DNA of 64,000 nt from Pseudoxanthomonas mexicana (GTDB taxonomy: Bacteria; Pseudomonadota; Gammaproteobacteria; Xanthomonadales; Xanthomonadaceae), in the NCBI RefSeq assembly GCF_001556105.1, contig NZ_LSIF01000095.1:1-64000 (forward strand), given 5' to 3'. Made by a program: the position numbers and the translations under genes. Below the pieces are notes generated by a model. That model was not told the origin of the DNA and searched no databases. It was given only the letters and a program-made list of their open reading frames with translations. The number at the start of each line of letters is the position of its first letter. Positions within the stretch are counted from its first letter, which is position 1. This document shows positions 1-7,876 of the stretch, in pieces.

Positions 1-1
1 C

Positions 2-472
2 CGAAGAAGGTCGGAATCTCTACCGGCTGATGGCCCAGGATTCGGGGGTGGGTCAAGAAGGTCGGAATCTCTACCGGCTGATGGCCCAGGATTCGGGGGT
101 GGGTCACCTACTCCAGCACGACAGCCTCGCTGGAAGCTCACGTGGGGGGCATTCGCATCGGATGATGCAGCCGCCGTAGTGGGGACATCCAGTGGTGAGT
201 ACGGCAGTCGCTCAGCACGTAGCGCGGCGATGAAAAAGTGCTCAGGAATGGGCGGCAATAACTGCGCAGTAACTCTTGTCTACCAGAATCAGTGTGCCGT
301 TATCGCTGATCCAATAGATAGGGATATTCAACCAAGGTTCGGATCCGACGTGAGCGGCCCGACGATTGAAGAGGCCTCAAAGCTGGCTCTCGATAGTTGC
401 TACAAAAAAAATGGTGGGCGCAGGTGCGAAGTGATCTATTCAAACTGCACTCGTCCTGTACTGGTCAACTGA
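2..472 (+). CDS. DUF4189 domain protein, 5' end outside the window
   Basis: The frame ending at the TGA at 470-472 stays open to the left edge, so the start and signal peptide lie outside. The last ~110 residues form a DUF4189 domain: a conserved WGA entry motif, a GTSSG stretch, then paired cysteines in GGNNCAVTLVYQNQCAV and a last pair near the C-terminus (CYKKN and SNCTRP), as in secreted cysteine-rich xanthomonad proteins of this family. The domain is preceded by a PRWKLTWG linker and by the 17-residue tandem repeat. The next gene is a diverged paralogue. DUF4189 has no firm function; export to the periplasm or outside is inferred from family members. A short internal GTG at 179 would remove the domain start and is unlikely. 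Confidence 0.7.
   Translation, partial: RRRSESLPADGPGFGGGSRRSESLPADGPGFGGGSPTPARQPRWKLTWGAFASDDAAAVVGTSSGEYGSRSARSAAMKKCSGMGGNNCAVTLVYQNQCAVIADPIDRDIQPRFGSDVSGPTIEEASKLALDSCYKKNGGRRCEVIYSNCTRPVLVN
4..105 (+). repeat. Two tandem copies of a 51-bp unit
   Basis: Copy 1 is 4-54 and copy 2 is 55-105; they are identical by eye. The period of 51 bp is 17 codons, so the duplication keeps frame in the DUF4189 gene that runs through it and adds a second copy of a Gly/Pro/Ser-rich linker ending in GPGFGGGS. A second forward frame (from base 3 to a TAG at 177-179) is also open across the repeat, so which frame is native upstream is not certain. Confidence 0.9.
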
Positions 473-624
473 GATGAGGGTGCTGCCACCTTGTCCTGGC
501 ACGTTAAGACAATCAAGGCATGTGGTGCATCGGAGCGCCGCCGAACAGGTCATGGCGCGTAACGATGGGGTGCTAAGAGATCGATCGTGTGGCAATGGTT
601 GGTGAGGCTTTGGAGATGAAAGCC

Positions 625-1117
625 ATGATGTTCCTACTATCTTTAAGCGCCGGTCTGAACACGATGGCACTTGCTCAGACGGCATGTCCGCAAGGCGTTA
701 CGCCTGGTAGCTCGCGGTGCTTACCGACGGGTGTGGGGGGCAGCGCAGGCTTCATCGCCACCCCATCCCAGATGGAAGACCACGTGGGGAACTATCGCGA
801 TGAGTAGCGAGACGGGAGAAGTAGGCACATCCGTCGGCCGGCTCTCAAAACGGGAGGCGCTCAGAGAGGCGATGGACAAGTGCAAGCGTCTGGGCGGTAC
901 GCAATGTCAATTGGCGATCGCTTACGAGAATCAGTGTGCGGTCGTAGCTTGGGCATCTGAGGCAGGTACACCCACAGGAGGCGCTGCGCTTGTGCAAGGG
1001 GCCGCCACCATTGCCGAGGCCACCAGGCTGGCAATCCCCGCATGCTCCAAGTCACGCGGTGACGGCGAGTGCTCGATTATCTACTCTGCCTGTTCAGAGC
1101 CAGTGGTCGTCAAATGA
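625..1117 (+). pseudogene. DUF4189 secreted protein with a frameshift at a G6 run
   Basis: The N-terminal part, read from ATG 625 (GGAG 9 bases upstream), is a signal peptide MMFLLSLSAGLNTMALA followed by CPQGVTPGSSRC, typical of DUF4189 proteins. It stops at 807. The DUF4189 domain itself (PRWKTTWGTIA, GGTQCQLAIAYENQCAVVA, C-terminal SACSEPVVVK) continues in another forward frame to the TGA at 1115-1117. Removing one G from the G6 run at 735-740 joins the two frames without loss. This is either a disrupted gene, a slippage-prone switch, or a base-call error in a homopolymer. It is a tandem paralogue of the partial gene at 2-472. Confidence 0.7.
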
Positions 1118-1398
1118 TCTCGGCCAGTGGCGCTGTAACTGAGGCGAACGTATGGCGTTTTGAGCGCTACATGGACGAGATTGTCGCGGCCGGGAACGTC
1201 CTTGGCAGGGATGCTGGTGGAGAGCCCACGCTCTACGCGACGCAGGGCATCAGGTGGGTCAAGTTCGGCTGGGACCTGATGCTTGTAAGCGAGGGCGACA
1301 CCGTATTGGATGCCCGACCGAAGCCGGTGGCGGGCGTGGGTCCCGCGATGGCCGGTGGTTGCGATGGGCATGGGATCCGAGATTTACAGCCGTGTTGA
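1114..1398 (+). CDS. Hypothetical small protein overlapping the DUF4189 gene
   Basis: ATG 1114 overlaps the TGA of the preceding gene as ATGA, a usual sign of translational coupling. The 94-residue product begins MISASGAVTEANVWRFERYMDE and contains a central GEPTLYATQGIRWVKFGWDL stretch. No signal peptide or membrane segment is visible. Third codon positions are moderately GC-biased, which supports coding, but no family is recognised, and it may be the remnant of a longer gene because the last third is Gly/Pro-rich and lacks structure. Confidence 0.4.
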   Translation: MISASGAVTEANVWRFERYMDEIVAAGNVLGRDAGGEPTLYATQGIRWVKFGWDLMLVSEGDTVLDARPKPVAGVGPAMAGGCDGHGIRDLQPC

Positions 1399-1416
1399 CG
1401 AGTAGAGGAGCGGGTG

Positions 1417-2058
1417 ATGGATGAGCGAACGATGAAGCCGAGACGACCGATACAGGCGGCCGCGACACTTCTTCTCCTTTCACAGACAGCCTGCAGTGGT
1501 GCCATGAACAGCCAGACCAGCCCCCAATTCACTGAGAATCCCGCCCCGCGTCAGGCCTATCGGCTGACGCTGCGTATCGAAGGCGCACCCGGCCCGTTGG
1601 AGGTGGTGTCCAGCGCCGCGCAGTACGATGTCGTCAACAAGGAATGCCTGCCGCCGCCGAAAGACAATCCGGGCGGACATACGGCGCCGGTGCCGACCCA
1701 CGACATTCCGTTCCGTCTGGAGCGCGTGTCCGACAACGAGTACGCCGGCATCTTCCATACCGACGGCATGGTCGATGCCGAGTACCACGGGCGTGGCGTG
1801 TGCCGTTGGGAGCTGATCCAGGCACAGGTGCAGTTGCGCGCGCCGGGCGACCAGGGCGATACCTATTTCATCGCCAAGCTCAGTGGAGACGAACTGCCGC
1901 AGGGCGCGCCGAAAGCGTTTCATTACTGGAAGGCACGCTATCCGAAGGAAGCCGGCGCGGAAGGCTACCGGGATTTCGGCCAGCCGGACCTGCAGAAGGT
2001 GCCGGAAGACCAGCGCGATGAGTTTTTCGGCATCGTGCTGACTGCCAGGGAGACCTGA
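1417..2058 (+). CDS. Putative lipoprotein, candidate immunity protein of the lipase effector
   Basis: The start at ATG 1417 is chosen because GAGGAG lies 6 bases upstream; a GTG three bases earlier is also possible. The 213-residue product has a basic n-region, a hydrophobic LLLL core and a Cys at SQTACSGA that could be lipidated, although the -3 position is Gln rather than the usual Leu. The mature part is a soluble, charged domain with no family I recognise. It ends 2 bases before the lipase gene, so the two are probably co-translated. In bacterial-killing type IV secretion systems of xanthomonads, periplasmic lipoprotein inhibitors are encoded beside their effector; this arrangement fits but the role is inferred. 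Confidence 0.6.
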   Translation: MDERTMKPRRPIQAAATLLLLSQTACSGAMNSQTSPQFTENPAPRQAYRLTLRIEGAPGPLEVVSSAAQYDVVNKECLPPPKDNPGGHTAPVPTHDIPFRLERVSDNEYAGIFHTDGMVDAEYHGRGVCRWELIQAQVQLRAPGDQGDTYFIAKLSGDELPQGAPKAFHYWKARYPKEAGAEGYRDFGQPDLQKVPEDQRDEFFGIVLTARET

Positions 2059-2060
2059 CC

Positions 2061-3284
2061 ATGGGACTCACCCCGCAGCAGTACGCCCATCTGGCCGACC
2101 ACAGCTACGATCGCGGCGGCCAGATGCACGATCTGCTCAACAAGGAGGTGGTGGTCGGAGGAGAGCGCTACCGCGTGGTCGACTACGTCGACAATCCGCG
2201 TACCGGTTACCAGGGCACCATCTACCAGCACGAAGGCAGTGGCGCGGTGGTCGTGGCCCATCGTGGCACCGAGTTCGGGCGGGAGGCCTTCCGCGATGGC
2301 GTGATTGCCGACGCCGGCATGGTGTTCACGCGTACCAACAGCCAGGCCGGCGATGCGGTCGAGCTGACGCGCCGTGCGGTCGAGTACGCGGAACGGCAGG
2401 GGCGCGAGCCCGGCAGGACCGCGCCCGAGGTCACCGTCACCGGGCATTCGCTCGGCGGTACGCTGGCGCAGGTATCCGCGCACCATTTCGACCTGCGCGG
2501 AGAAACATTCAATGCCTACGGCGCCGCCAGCCTGGATCGGCGGATCCCGGAGGGAGGCGATCGCGTCGTGAATCACGTGATGGCGGTGGACGCCGTCAGC
2601 TCCGCCAGTCCGCACTATGGCCAGGTGCGAACCTATGCGACGGCGCAGGAGATCGACACCCTGCATCGGACGGGATACCACGACAACATCGTTCGCGACC
2701 TGCTGCAACGGGACATGCCGCTGACTGCATCCGTGATGTCCGGCGGCTCGCACAGCATGCACAACTTTCTTCCCGTGGACGGCGATGGCCGGCCGGATCG
2801 CTCCGCGCTGGAGGATCCGGATGCGCGACGACTGGCCGAGGAACACCGCCGGATCATCGCGGACTACCGTGACGATGTCGGCGACCTGCGTCGTGGCGTC
2901 ACCGTGACGGCACGTGGTCCCGTGGGTCTGGTGCTGGATGGGATCGATCGCATCCGCGGTCCGCTGCCCGCAGGCGAGCCGGCGGCGCGCGATGAGCGTC
3001 AACGTACCGACAGCACATCGCAGGTCGACATGCCACGCCCAGGCGATGACGCATCCCCCAACGCGTGGCGATCGAACCCCGACGTGGAGCGCCTGCTGGC
3101 GGCGGCGCGTGGCCGCGATCCGGCGGCGCTGGATTTGGCGCAAGGCGACCTCCAGGCATCGACCACAGGCCAGGCGTGGCGGGAGCGGATGGAAATGCAT
3201 CAGCGTGAACTGGCGTCGCAGGAGCGCGCGCCGAACCCCCGGGCGGAGCTGCGGACACCGACGCCGATGGACGTCGCACGCTGA
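2061..3284 (+). CDS. Class 3 lipase/phospholipase effector candidate
   Basis: This 407-residue protein has an alpha/beta-hydrolase fold of the class 3 lipase type. The nucleophile elbow GHSLGG places Ser130 as the catalytic residue, with VVVAHRGT (oxyanion region) upstream, NAYGAASL downstream, an Asp at 177 and His residues at 231/234 as likely triad partners. There is no signal peptide. The C-terminal third is polar, and residues 342-373 (from VERLLAAARGRD to GQAW) align without gaps to the end of the peptidoglycan hydrolase at 4740-6584. Xanthomonad antibacterial T4SS effectors include class 3 lipases that carry C-terminal recruitment domains; the classical XVIPCD motif is not evident here. 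The role as a contact-delivered phospholipase is an inference from this architecture and the adjacent lipoprotein gene. Confidence 0.75.
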   Translation: MGLTPQQYAHLADHSYDRGGQMHDLLNKEVVVGGERYRVVDYVDNPRTGYQGTIYQHEGSGAVVVAHRGTEFGREAFRDGVIADAGMVFTRTNSQAGDAVELTRRAVEYAERQGREPGRTAPEVTVTGHSLGGTLAQVSAHHFDLRGETFNAYGAASLDRRIPEGGDRVVNHVMAVDAVSSASPHYGQVRTYATAQEIDTLHRTGYHDNIVRDLLQRDMPLTASVMSGGSHSMHNFLPVDGDGRPDRSALEDPDARRLAEEHRRIIADYRDDVGDLRRGVTVTARGPVGLVLDGIDRIRGPLPAGEPAARDERQRTDSTSQVDMPRPGDDASPNAWRSNPDVERLLAAARGRDPAALDLAQGDLQASTTGQAWRERMEMHQRELASQERAPNPRAELRTPTPMDVAR

Positions 3285-3338
3285 TGCTCCGGACGGAACG
3301 CAGGAAAAGAGTGTCCATGCACTACGAGGAACGTAGCC

Positions 3339-3707
3339 ATGAAACGAGGAATGAAGTTCGTCATCCCGCTGGGCCTGCTGGTGCTGTTCGACCTCAGTGC
3401 ACAGTCCGGCGCGCAATCCAGCGGCTACTACCAGCGGTTGTACTACCGCATGGATGATCCCTTCGTGTTCTGCACGCAGGGACAGGACGTCAAGCGGAAT
3501 CCTGCGCCATGCTGGAAGCCGATGCCTCCGTTCACCGGCGCGTACATGATGATGCCGTACTGCCGGCCACCGAATCCCTACGGCAAGGACTGGACGCAGG
3601 ACGACACGATGTCACTCCGCCAGTATCTGAGCGTGTGTCCGCAGGCCATCACCTCGGGACGCTGGGAGGGAGCGGGGCGCCCCGAATACACCCCCATCAG
3701 CCACTGA
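3339..3707 (+). CDS. Small secreted cysteine-containing protein
   Basis: The start ATG 3339 has GAGGA 8 bases upstream. The 122-residue product opens with a signal peptide (MKRGMKFVIPLGLLVLFDLSAQSGAQ) and is aromatic-rich afterwards (SGYYQRLYYRMDDP). Four cysteines in the mature part (FCTQ, PCWK, YCRP, VCPQ) could form two disulfides in the periplasm. It sits between the lipase gene and the lipoprotein at 3776 and could be a second inhibitor or accessory protein of the effector cluster. No family is recognised. Confidence 0.55.
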   Translation: MKRGMKFVIPLGLLVLFDLSAQSGAQSSGYYQRLYYRMDDPFVFCTQGQDVKRNPAPCWKPMPPFTGAYMMMPYCRPPNPYGKDWTQDDTMSLRQYLSVCPQAITSGRWEGAGRPEYTPISH

Positions 3708-3775
3708 TACCGACGACGACCCGCGACCGGGCCGCCGTGTCAACGAATCGAAATGTCCACATGAGGTTTCAGCAC

Positions 3776-4642
3776 ATGAAACAGCTTTCCTCCCTGCTCC
3801 TGGTTTCGATGGCGGTGCTCGCCGGCGGCTGTGATGCGCAGGTGCCACGAGCCGCAGATGCAACGCCCCAGGATGCAGCCCCCCAGAAGAAGGATCAGGA
3901 CATGTCAGAGCTGAAGCCGCCCTCCGCGGACAGCGTGTTGTATTTCATCTACCAGCGCGACGGCGACGGTGCGGTCAGCTACAAGATCAATGGCGGTGCC
4001 ACGGTCAGCTACTGGTACGGCCATGCGTTCGACCTGAAAGGGACGCACTACTTCACCGGCTTCGGCAGCAAGAGCCAGGGCGAAGGTCCGGAAGGCGACA
4101 GCGGCATGATGGATCCGGAGCATGTCGCCATTTCCCAGGCGACCTTCACGCGCGTCGAGAAGGACGGCACGTCCGAGTGGTCCAAGCCTGATACGGACGG
4201 GTACGTCGGCGAGTTCGGCAGGATGGGGCGGCCGGAGCAGATCGATGATTCGCGCAAGGCGCAGTCGTTCACGACTGGTGACGGCCGCTACCTGCTGGCG
4301 GTGCCGACCCTGGATTTCGTGAACGGTACCGATGTCCGCATGTTCAGTCTGCTCCTGTTCGATCCCGGCAGTGTGGACAAGCTGGGCTTCAGGCAGTGGG
4401 GATATCTCGGAAGTATTCCTGTCGGTGACGACAACAGTGACGCATGCGATGGCGGGGAGGTCATGCCATGTGTCGCCAGCGTCGGGACGCTGACGTTCGA
4501 ACAGGTGGGAGAGGGCCTGCCCAACCTGAAGGTGTCCTCCAAGGGAACCACTATCGCGTCGCCCGGAAAAGTCCGTGACATGACCGACGCGGATGACGTG
4601 GTCTACACCTTCGACGAGGCGAGTGAGCGCTACAACAAATAA
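3776..4642 (+). CDS. Lipoprotein, candidate immunity protein of the peptidoglycan hydrolase
   Basis: ATG 3776 is preceded by TGAGG at 9 bases; an in-frame ATG at 3761 is the alternative. The 288-residue product has a canonical lipoprotein signal peptide ending in the lipobox LAGGC, then a Gln/Ala/Pro-rich linker and a ~230-residue soluble domain with many aromatic and acidic residues (YFIYQRDGDGAVSY, VSYWYGHAFDLKG) and a Cys pair late in the sequence (DACDGG, MPCVAS). It lies directly upstream of the cell-wall hydrolase gene. The XAC2609/XAC2610 pair of Xanthomonas citri sets the precedent for a lipoprotein inhibitor next to a lysozyme-like T4SS effector, but homology to XAC2610 is not claimed. 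Confidence 0.65.
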   Translation: MKQLSSLLLVSMAVLAGGCDAQVPRAADATPQDAAPQKKDQDMSELKPPSADSVLYFIYQRDGDGAVSYKINGGATVSYWYGHAFDLKGTHYFTGFGSKSQGEGPEGDSGMMDPEHVAISQATFTRVEKDGTSEWSKPDTDGYVGEFGRMGRPEQIDDSRKAQSFTTGDGRYLLAVPTLDFVNGTDVRMFSLLLFDPGSVDKLGFRQWGYLGSIPVGDDNSDACDGGEVMPCVASVGTLTFEQVGEGLPNLKVSSKGTTIASPGKVRDMTDADDVVYTFDEASERYNK

Positions 4643-4739
4643 TCCGATTTCCAGTTGACCGACTTGCATCAGGCCCATGGAGGGGCCCGGTTGACGTCCT
4701 GCGACCCTTGGGTCGCGCACATCAGCAAAGGAGCCAACG

Positions 4740-6584
4740 ATGGCCAGTCAGTACACACGTGAGCAGATCCTCGACATCATCGAGAGGCAAGCGCAGGAAA
4801 GCGGAATTCCGCGCGAGGATTTCCTGCGGTTTGCCTATATCGAGACGGGAGGTCGTTTCAATCCGGACGCGAACAATCCCAGTGGGGCCAAGGGACTGTT
4901 CCAGTTCATGCCGGACACCGCCGAGCAATATGGGATATCGGGTCGGGAGTTCGATCCCGTGGTGAATACGCGCGCGGCAGCGGCGTTGTATTCGGACAAT
5001 CTCGGCGACATCACGCGCCGACAGGCGCGAAGCGGACACGATTTCCTGTCCGGAAACGAGACGCCGAGCGGGCTGGATCTCTACCTCGCGCACCAGCAGG
5101 GCGCCGCTGGCTACGCGTCCATCCAGAATGCCATCGAGGCGGGCGAGTTCACGCGCACCAATACGCGCAGGAACATCCTCAACAACATCAGCGACCTCGA
5201 TGTCGAGCGGTTGACCGGTCGCGCACCTTCCGAGCTGCGTGGACTCGACGATCGCGATCTGGCGACGACATACTCGAAATACTGGAATGGCAAGTATGCC
5301 GCCATCAACATCTCCGATCGCGGCATCCAGGCGGGCCAGCCCGATGCGGCAGCGCGTGAGCGGACGTCACCGCTGGCTGACGGCGTATTGCAGGACGGCG
5401 AGCGCGGGGAAGAGGTGCGTGCGCTGCAGACGTCGTTGAACCAGCTCGGCTTCCGTGATGGCCAAGGTGCGGAACTGGAGACGCGTTCGGGCATCTACGG
5501 TGGCAAGACACAGGAGGCGGTGCGCGCCTTCCAGACGGCGAACCAATTGGAAGCCACCGGCACGGCCGATGCGCGCACGCGCGAAGCGATCGCGCAACAA
5601 CTGGCGTTGCCCGAACAGGAACGCAATCGCGCACAGGCCGTCGAGGCCCAGCAGCGCGAAGGCGGACTGGCCTGGCCGGCACCCGGCAACCGCGACATCA
5701 ACGAAGCCGACAAGCCGCGCGAAGGTCGGGGTGAGTTCGGTACGCCGCGCAGCGGTGGACGGCGCCATGGCGGCATCGACATCGAGGGCGATGTTGGCGA
5801 TCCCGTGGTGGCCGTCGCGGGCGGTACCGTAGTGGTGCGCCCCAACAACGGTGCGGCCGGCAACACCGTGCACGTCAGGCATGACGACGGCACGCTGAGC
5901 AAGTACTTCCACCTGGACGAGCTCAGCGTGCGCAACGGCCAGCGCGTGGAGGCGGGTCAGCAGATCGGCACCATGGGCAGGACCGGCAACACGCCGGCGC
6001 AGGGCGATACACACCTGCACTTCGAGCTGTGGCGCGATGGCCGGCAGGTGGATCCGCTGCCGCGCCTGCGCGGCGCCGAGCGCGATGCCGCCGTGCCCGC
6101 GCGCGCGCCGGCGCCCGAGGTGCTGCGTGACGGCACATCGGGCGCATCGGTGCGTGAACTTCAGCAGCAGCTCAACCAGCTGGGCTATCGCGGCGCCGAT
6201 GGCCAGCCGCTGGAGACCGCGTCAGGCAAGTTCGGCCCGCAGACCGAGCATGCGTTGCGTGCGTTCCAGGAGGATCGTGACCTGGAGGTGGATGGCGAAT
6301 ACGGCGACCGCTCACGTGAGGCGATGGCAACGGCGACGCGCGATGCGGCACGCGAGACGAGGCCTGCGGAGACCGCGCCGCAGGACGCGCAGCGCGAGGA
6401 TGCGCAGCGCTCGTTCGTGGATCGCATGTTCGCCGCGATGCATGGCGGCGACGATCGCGCCATGCGGCAAGCGCTGGACGACTATCTGAAGACGCCGGGC
6501 GGGCAGGGATGGCAGCAGAAGGAGCAGCCCGCCGTGGACCAGCAGGTCGCGCAGCAACGCGACCCGGCGGGCCAGTCCCGCTGA
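4740..6584 (+). CDS. Two-enzyme peptidoglycan hydrolase effector (SLT + M23)
   Basis: The start ATG 4740 follows AAGGAG. The 614 residues hold, in order: a lytic transglycosylase SLT domain (about 5-190, catalytic Glu35 in YIETGGRF, GLFQFMPDTAEQYGI motif), a peptidoglycan-binding domain (about 216-290), a peptidase M23/LytM domain (about 335-440, with H343-x3-D347 and H425-L-H427 zinc and catalytic residues), a second peptidoglycan-binding domain (about 461-530), and a C-terminal tail. Residues 560-591 match the lipase tail ungapped. There is no signal peptide, which is unusual for a cell-wall hydrolase and argues for delivery by a secretion machine into a target periplasm rather than Sec export. 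The enzyme would cut both glycan strands and peptide cross-links. Confidence 0.85.
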   Translation: MASQYTREQILDIIERQAQESGIPREDFLRFAYIETGGRFNPDANNPSGAKGLFQFMPDTAEQYGISGREFDPVVNTRAAAALYSDNLGDITRRQARSGHDFLSGNETPSGLDLYLAHQQGAAGYASIQNAIEAGEFTRTNTRRNILNNISDLDVERLTGRAPSELRGLDDRDLATTYSKYWNGKYAAINISDRGIQAGQPDAAARERTSPLADGVLQDGERGEEVRALQTSLNQLGFRDGQGAELETRSGIYGGKTQEAVRAFQTANQLEATGTADARTREAIAQQLALPEQERNRAQAVEAQQREGGLAWPAPGNRDINEADKPREGRGEFGTPRSGGRRHGGIDIEGDVGDPVVAVAGGTVVVRPNNGAAGNTVHVRHDDGTLSKYFHLDELSVRNGQRVEAGQQIGTMGRTGNTPAQGDTHLHFELWRDGRQVDPLPRLRGAERDAAVPARAPAPEVLRDGTSGASVRELQQQLNQLGYRGADGQPLETASGKFGPQTEHALRAFQEDRDLEVDGEYGDRSREAMATATRDAARETRPAETAPQDAQREDAQRSFVDRMFAAMHGGDDRAMRQALDDYLKTPGGQGWQQKEQPAVDQQVAQQRDPAGQSR

Positions 6585-6653
6585 CGAAGCGTCGGAAATG
6601 CGCGGGCCGGCCCCGGTGCCGCCCCGCGTTTCACGCCGGCGCACGCAGCGGCT

Positions 6654-7403
6654 TCAGGTGAGCCAGGCCCGCCCGATCTGGTACAGGCTGATGCACAGCA
6701 CCAGTAGCCCGACGACCTTCAATACGATCCGCTCAGGAACGTACCGCACGAACCATGCCGCGAACGGGGCGGCGATGGCGCCGCCGACCAGCAGGCCGAG
6801 CACGATTTCCAGATGGTCCAGGCCGATGGTCAGGATGAAGGTGATCGACACCACCAGCGTCACCACGAACTCCGAGGCGCTGACCGTACCGATGGTCGTG
6901 CGCGCCTGGCCGCCGCGCGCGAGCAGGGTGGACGTGGCCAGCGGACCCCAGCCGCCACCGCCGGTGGCATCGAGCAGGCCGGCGAAAAAGCCGAGCACCG
7001 GCACGCGCTTGACCTGTTCGCGCGGCATCCAGCGACCGAACGAGCGCACCAGGATCAGCACCGCCAACGCCAGCAGGTAGAGGTAGACGAACGGGCGGAT
7101 GGCATCGCCGGGCAATCTGGTCAGCACATAGGCACCGATCGCACCACCGACGGAGCCGGCGATGGTCAGCTGCCAGAACAGGCGTTTGTCGATGTTGCGG
7201 AAGTACGCGTGCGAGGCGCCGGATACGCCGGTGGTGACCACTTCAGCCGCATGCACGCTGGCGCTCACCGCCGCCGGCGGCAGGCCCATGCTGAGCAGGA
7301 TCGACGAGCAGATCAGGCCGAACGCCATGCCGAGCGCGCCGTCGACCAGCTGCGCGCCGAGGCCGATGAGGACAAACCAGAAAAACTCGCTGCCGAACTC
7401 CAT
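6654..7403 (-). CDS. TauE/SafE family anion exporter
   Basis: A 249-residue polytopic membrane protein with the family hallmarks GLGAQLVDGALGMAFG near the N-terminus and a second repeat entry at FFAGLLDATGGGGWGP. About eight hydrophobic segments arranged as two related halves are visible. TauE/SafE proteins export sulfite or organosulfonates across the inner membrane; the substrate here is unknown. A start at 7439 would add 12 polar residues; 7403 (MEFGSEFFWF) agrees better with the usual N-terminus. It is transcribed alone, convergent with the effector cluster. Confidence 0.8.
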   Translation of the reverse strand: MEFGSEFFWFVLIGLGAQLVDGALGMAFGLICSSILLSMGLPPAAVSASVHAAEVVTTGVSGASHAYFRNIDKRLFWQLTIAGSVGGAIGAYVLTRLPGDAIRPFVYLYLLALAVLILVRSFGRWMPREQVKRVPVLGFFAGLLDATGGGGWGPLATSTLLARGGQARTTIGTVSASEFVVTLVVSITFILTIGLDHLEIVLGLLVGGAIAAPFAAWFVRYVPERIVLKVVGLLVLCISLYQIGRAWLT

Positions 7404-7623
7404 CCCGAGGTTTCCAGTCGGCGTGGGGTGCCGTGGCATCTACTCGCAGGATACAGGGCGCAGCCCATCGCGCCGTCCCAGGTGCGTGACCGAAGCACAG
7501 CGAGCTTCCGGCAAGCCTGCAAGCGCGATGGCGTGCATGCGCTTCGCCGCGCACACCGCGGACGTCAGTCCTGATCGTTGCAGTCTGCGTGGCGTGAACC
7601 TCGCATGGCGTCATCCCGGGCGG

Positions 7624-7655
7624 CCGACATCCGACGCTGCGGCGTCGGATGTCGG
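7624..7655. repeat. Perfect 14-bp inverted repeat with a 4-base loop
   Basis: CCGACATCCGACGC (7624-7637) pairs exactly with GCGTCGGATGTCGG (7642-7655) around the loop TGCG. No T-run follows on either strand, so a REP-type element or protein-binding palindrome is as likely as a terminator. Confidence 0.7.
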
Positions 7656-7837
7656 AACCATGGTCAACTGGCAATCCGCCAGATCGCGACTGGCAGCAAA
7701 GACGGTAGAAGACGTCGAAGCTCGATCGCTGCAGGCCTGGACCCGCATCCGGTCACGGCGAACGGGGATGGCACGGCATCTCCCGCGCTACCGTGTCGGG
7801 CGCGACGGATGTCGAGAAGTGGTGGGCGCCGGAAGCG

Positions 7838-7863
7838 GCGGCCGGCCTCGCAAAACCGGCCGC
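7838..7863 (-). terminator. Hairpin downstream of clp
   Basis: GCGGCCGG (7838-7845) pairs with CCGGCCGC (7856-7863) over a 10-base loop, 13 bases after the clp stop. There is no clear U-tract, so termination efficiency is uncertain. Confidence 0.45.
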
Positions 7864-7876
7864 TCGCCCCATGCGA

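Larger units (their letters stand above)
7404..7876. other. Gene-poor stretch between the TauE-like gene and clp
   Basis: Both strands show only short overlapping frames without family resemblance. The stretch contains a CGTCATCCCGGG sequence at 7609-7620 that resembles the stem of the repeat at 56398, the perfect inverted repeat at 7624-7655, and the hairpin just after clp. No gene is called. Confidence 0.6.

Noticed and set aside
1..110. CRISPR-like direct repeats
   Set aside because: Only two adjacent copies with no spacer, inside a reading frame; this is a tandem duplication.
1965..3416. A 483-codon reverse-strand frame across the lipase gene
   Set aside because: It is the mirror of the forward lipase, whose catalytic motifs, ribosome site and neighbours are clear. 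The reverse product is Arg/His-rich with no family pattern.
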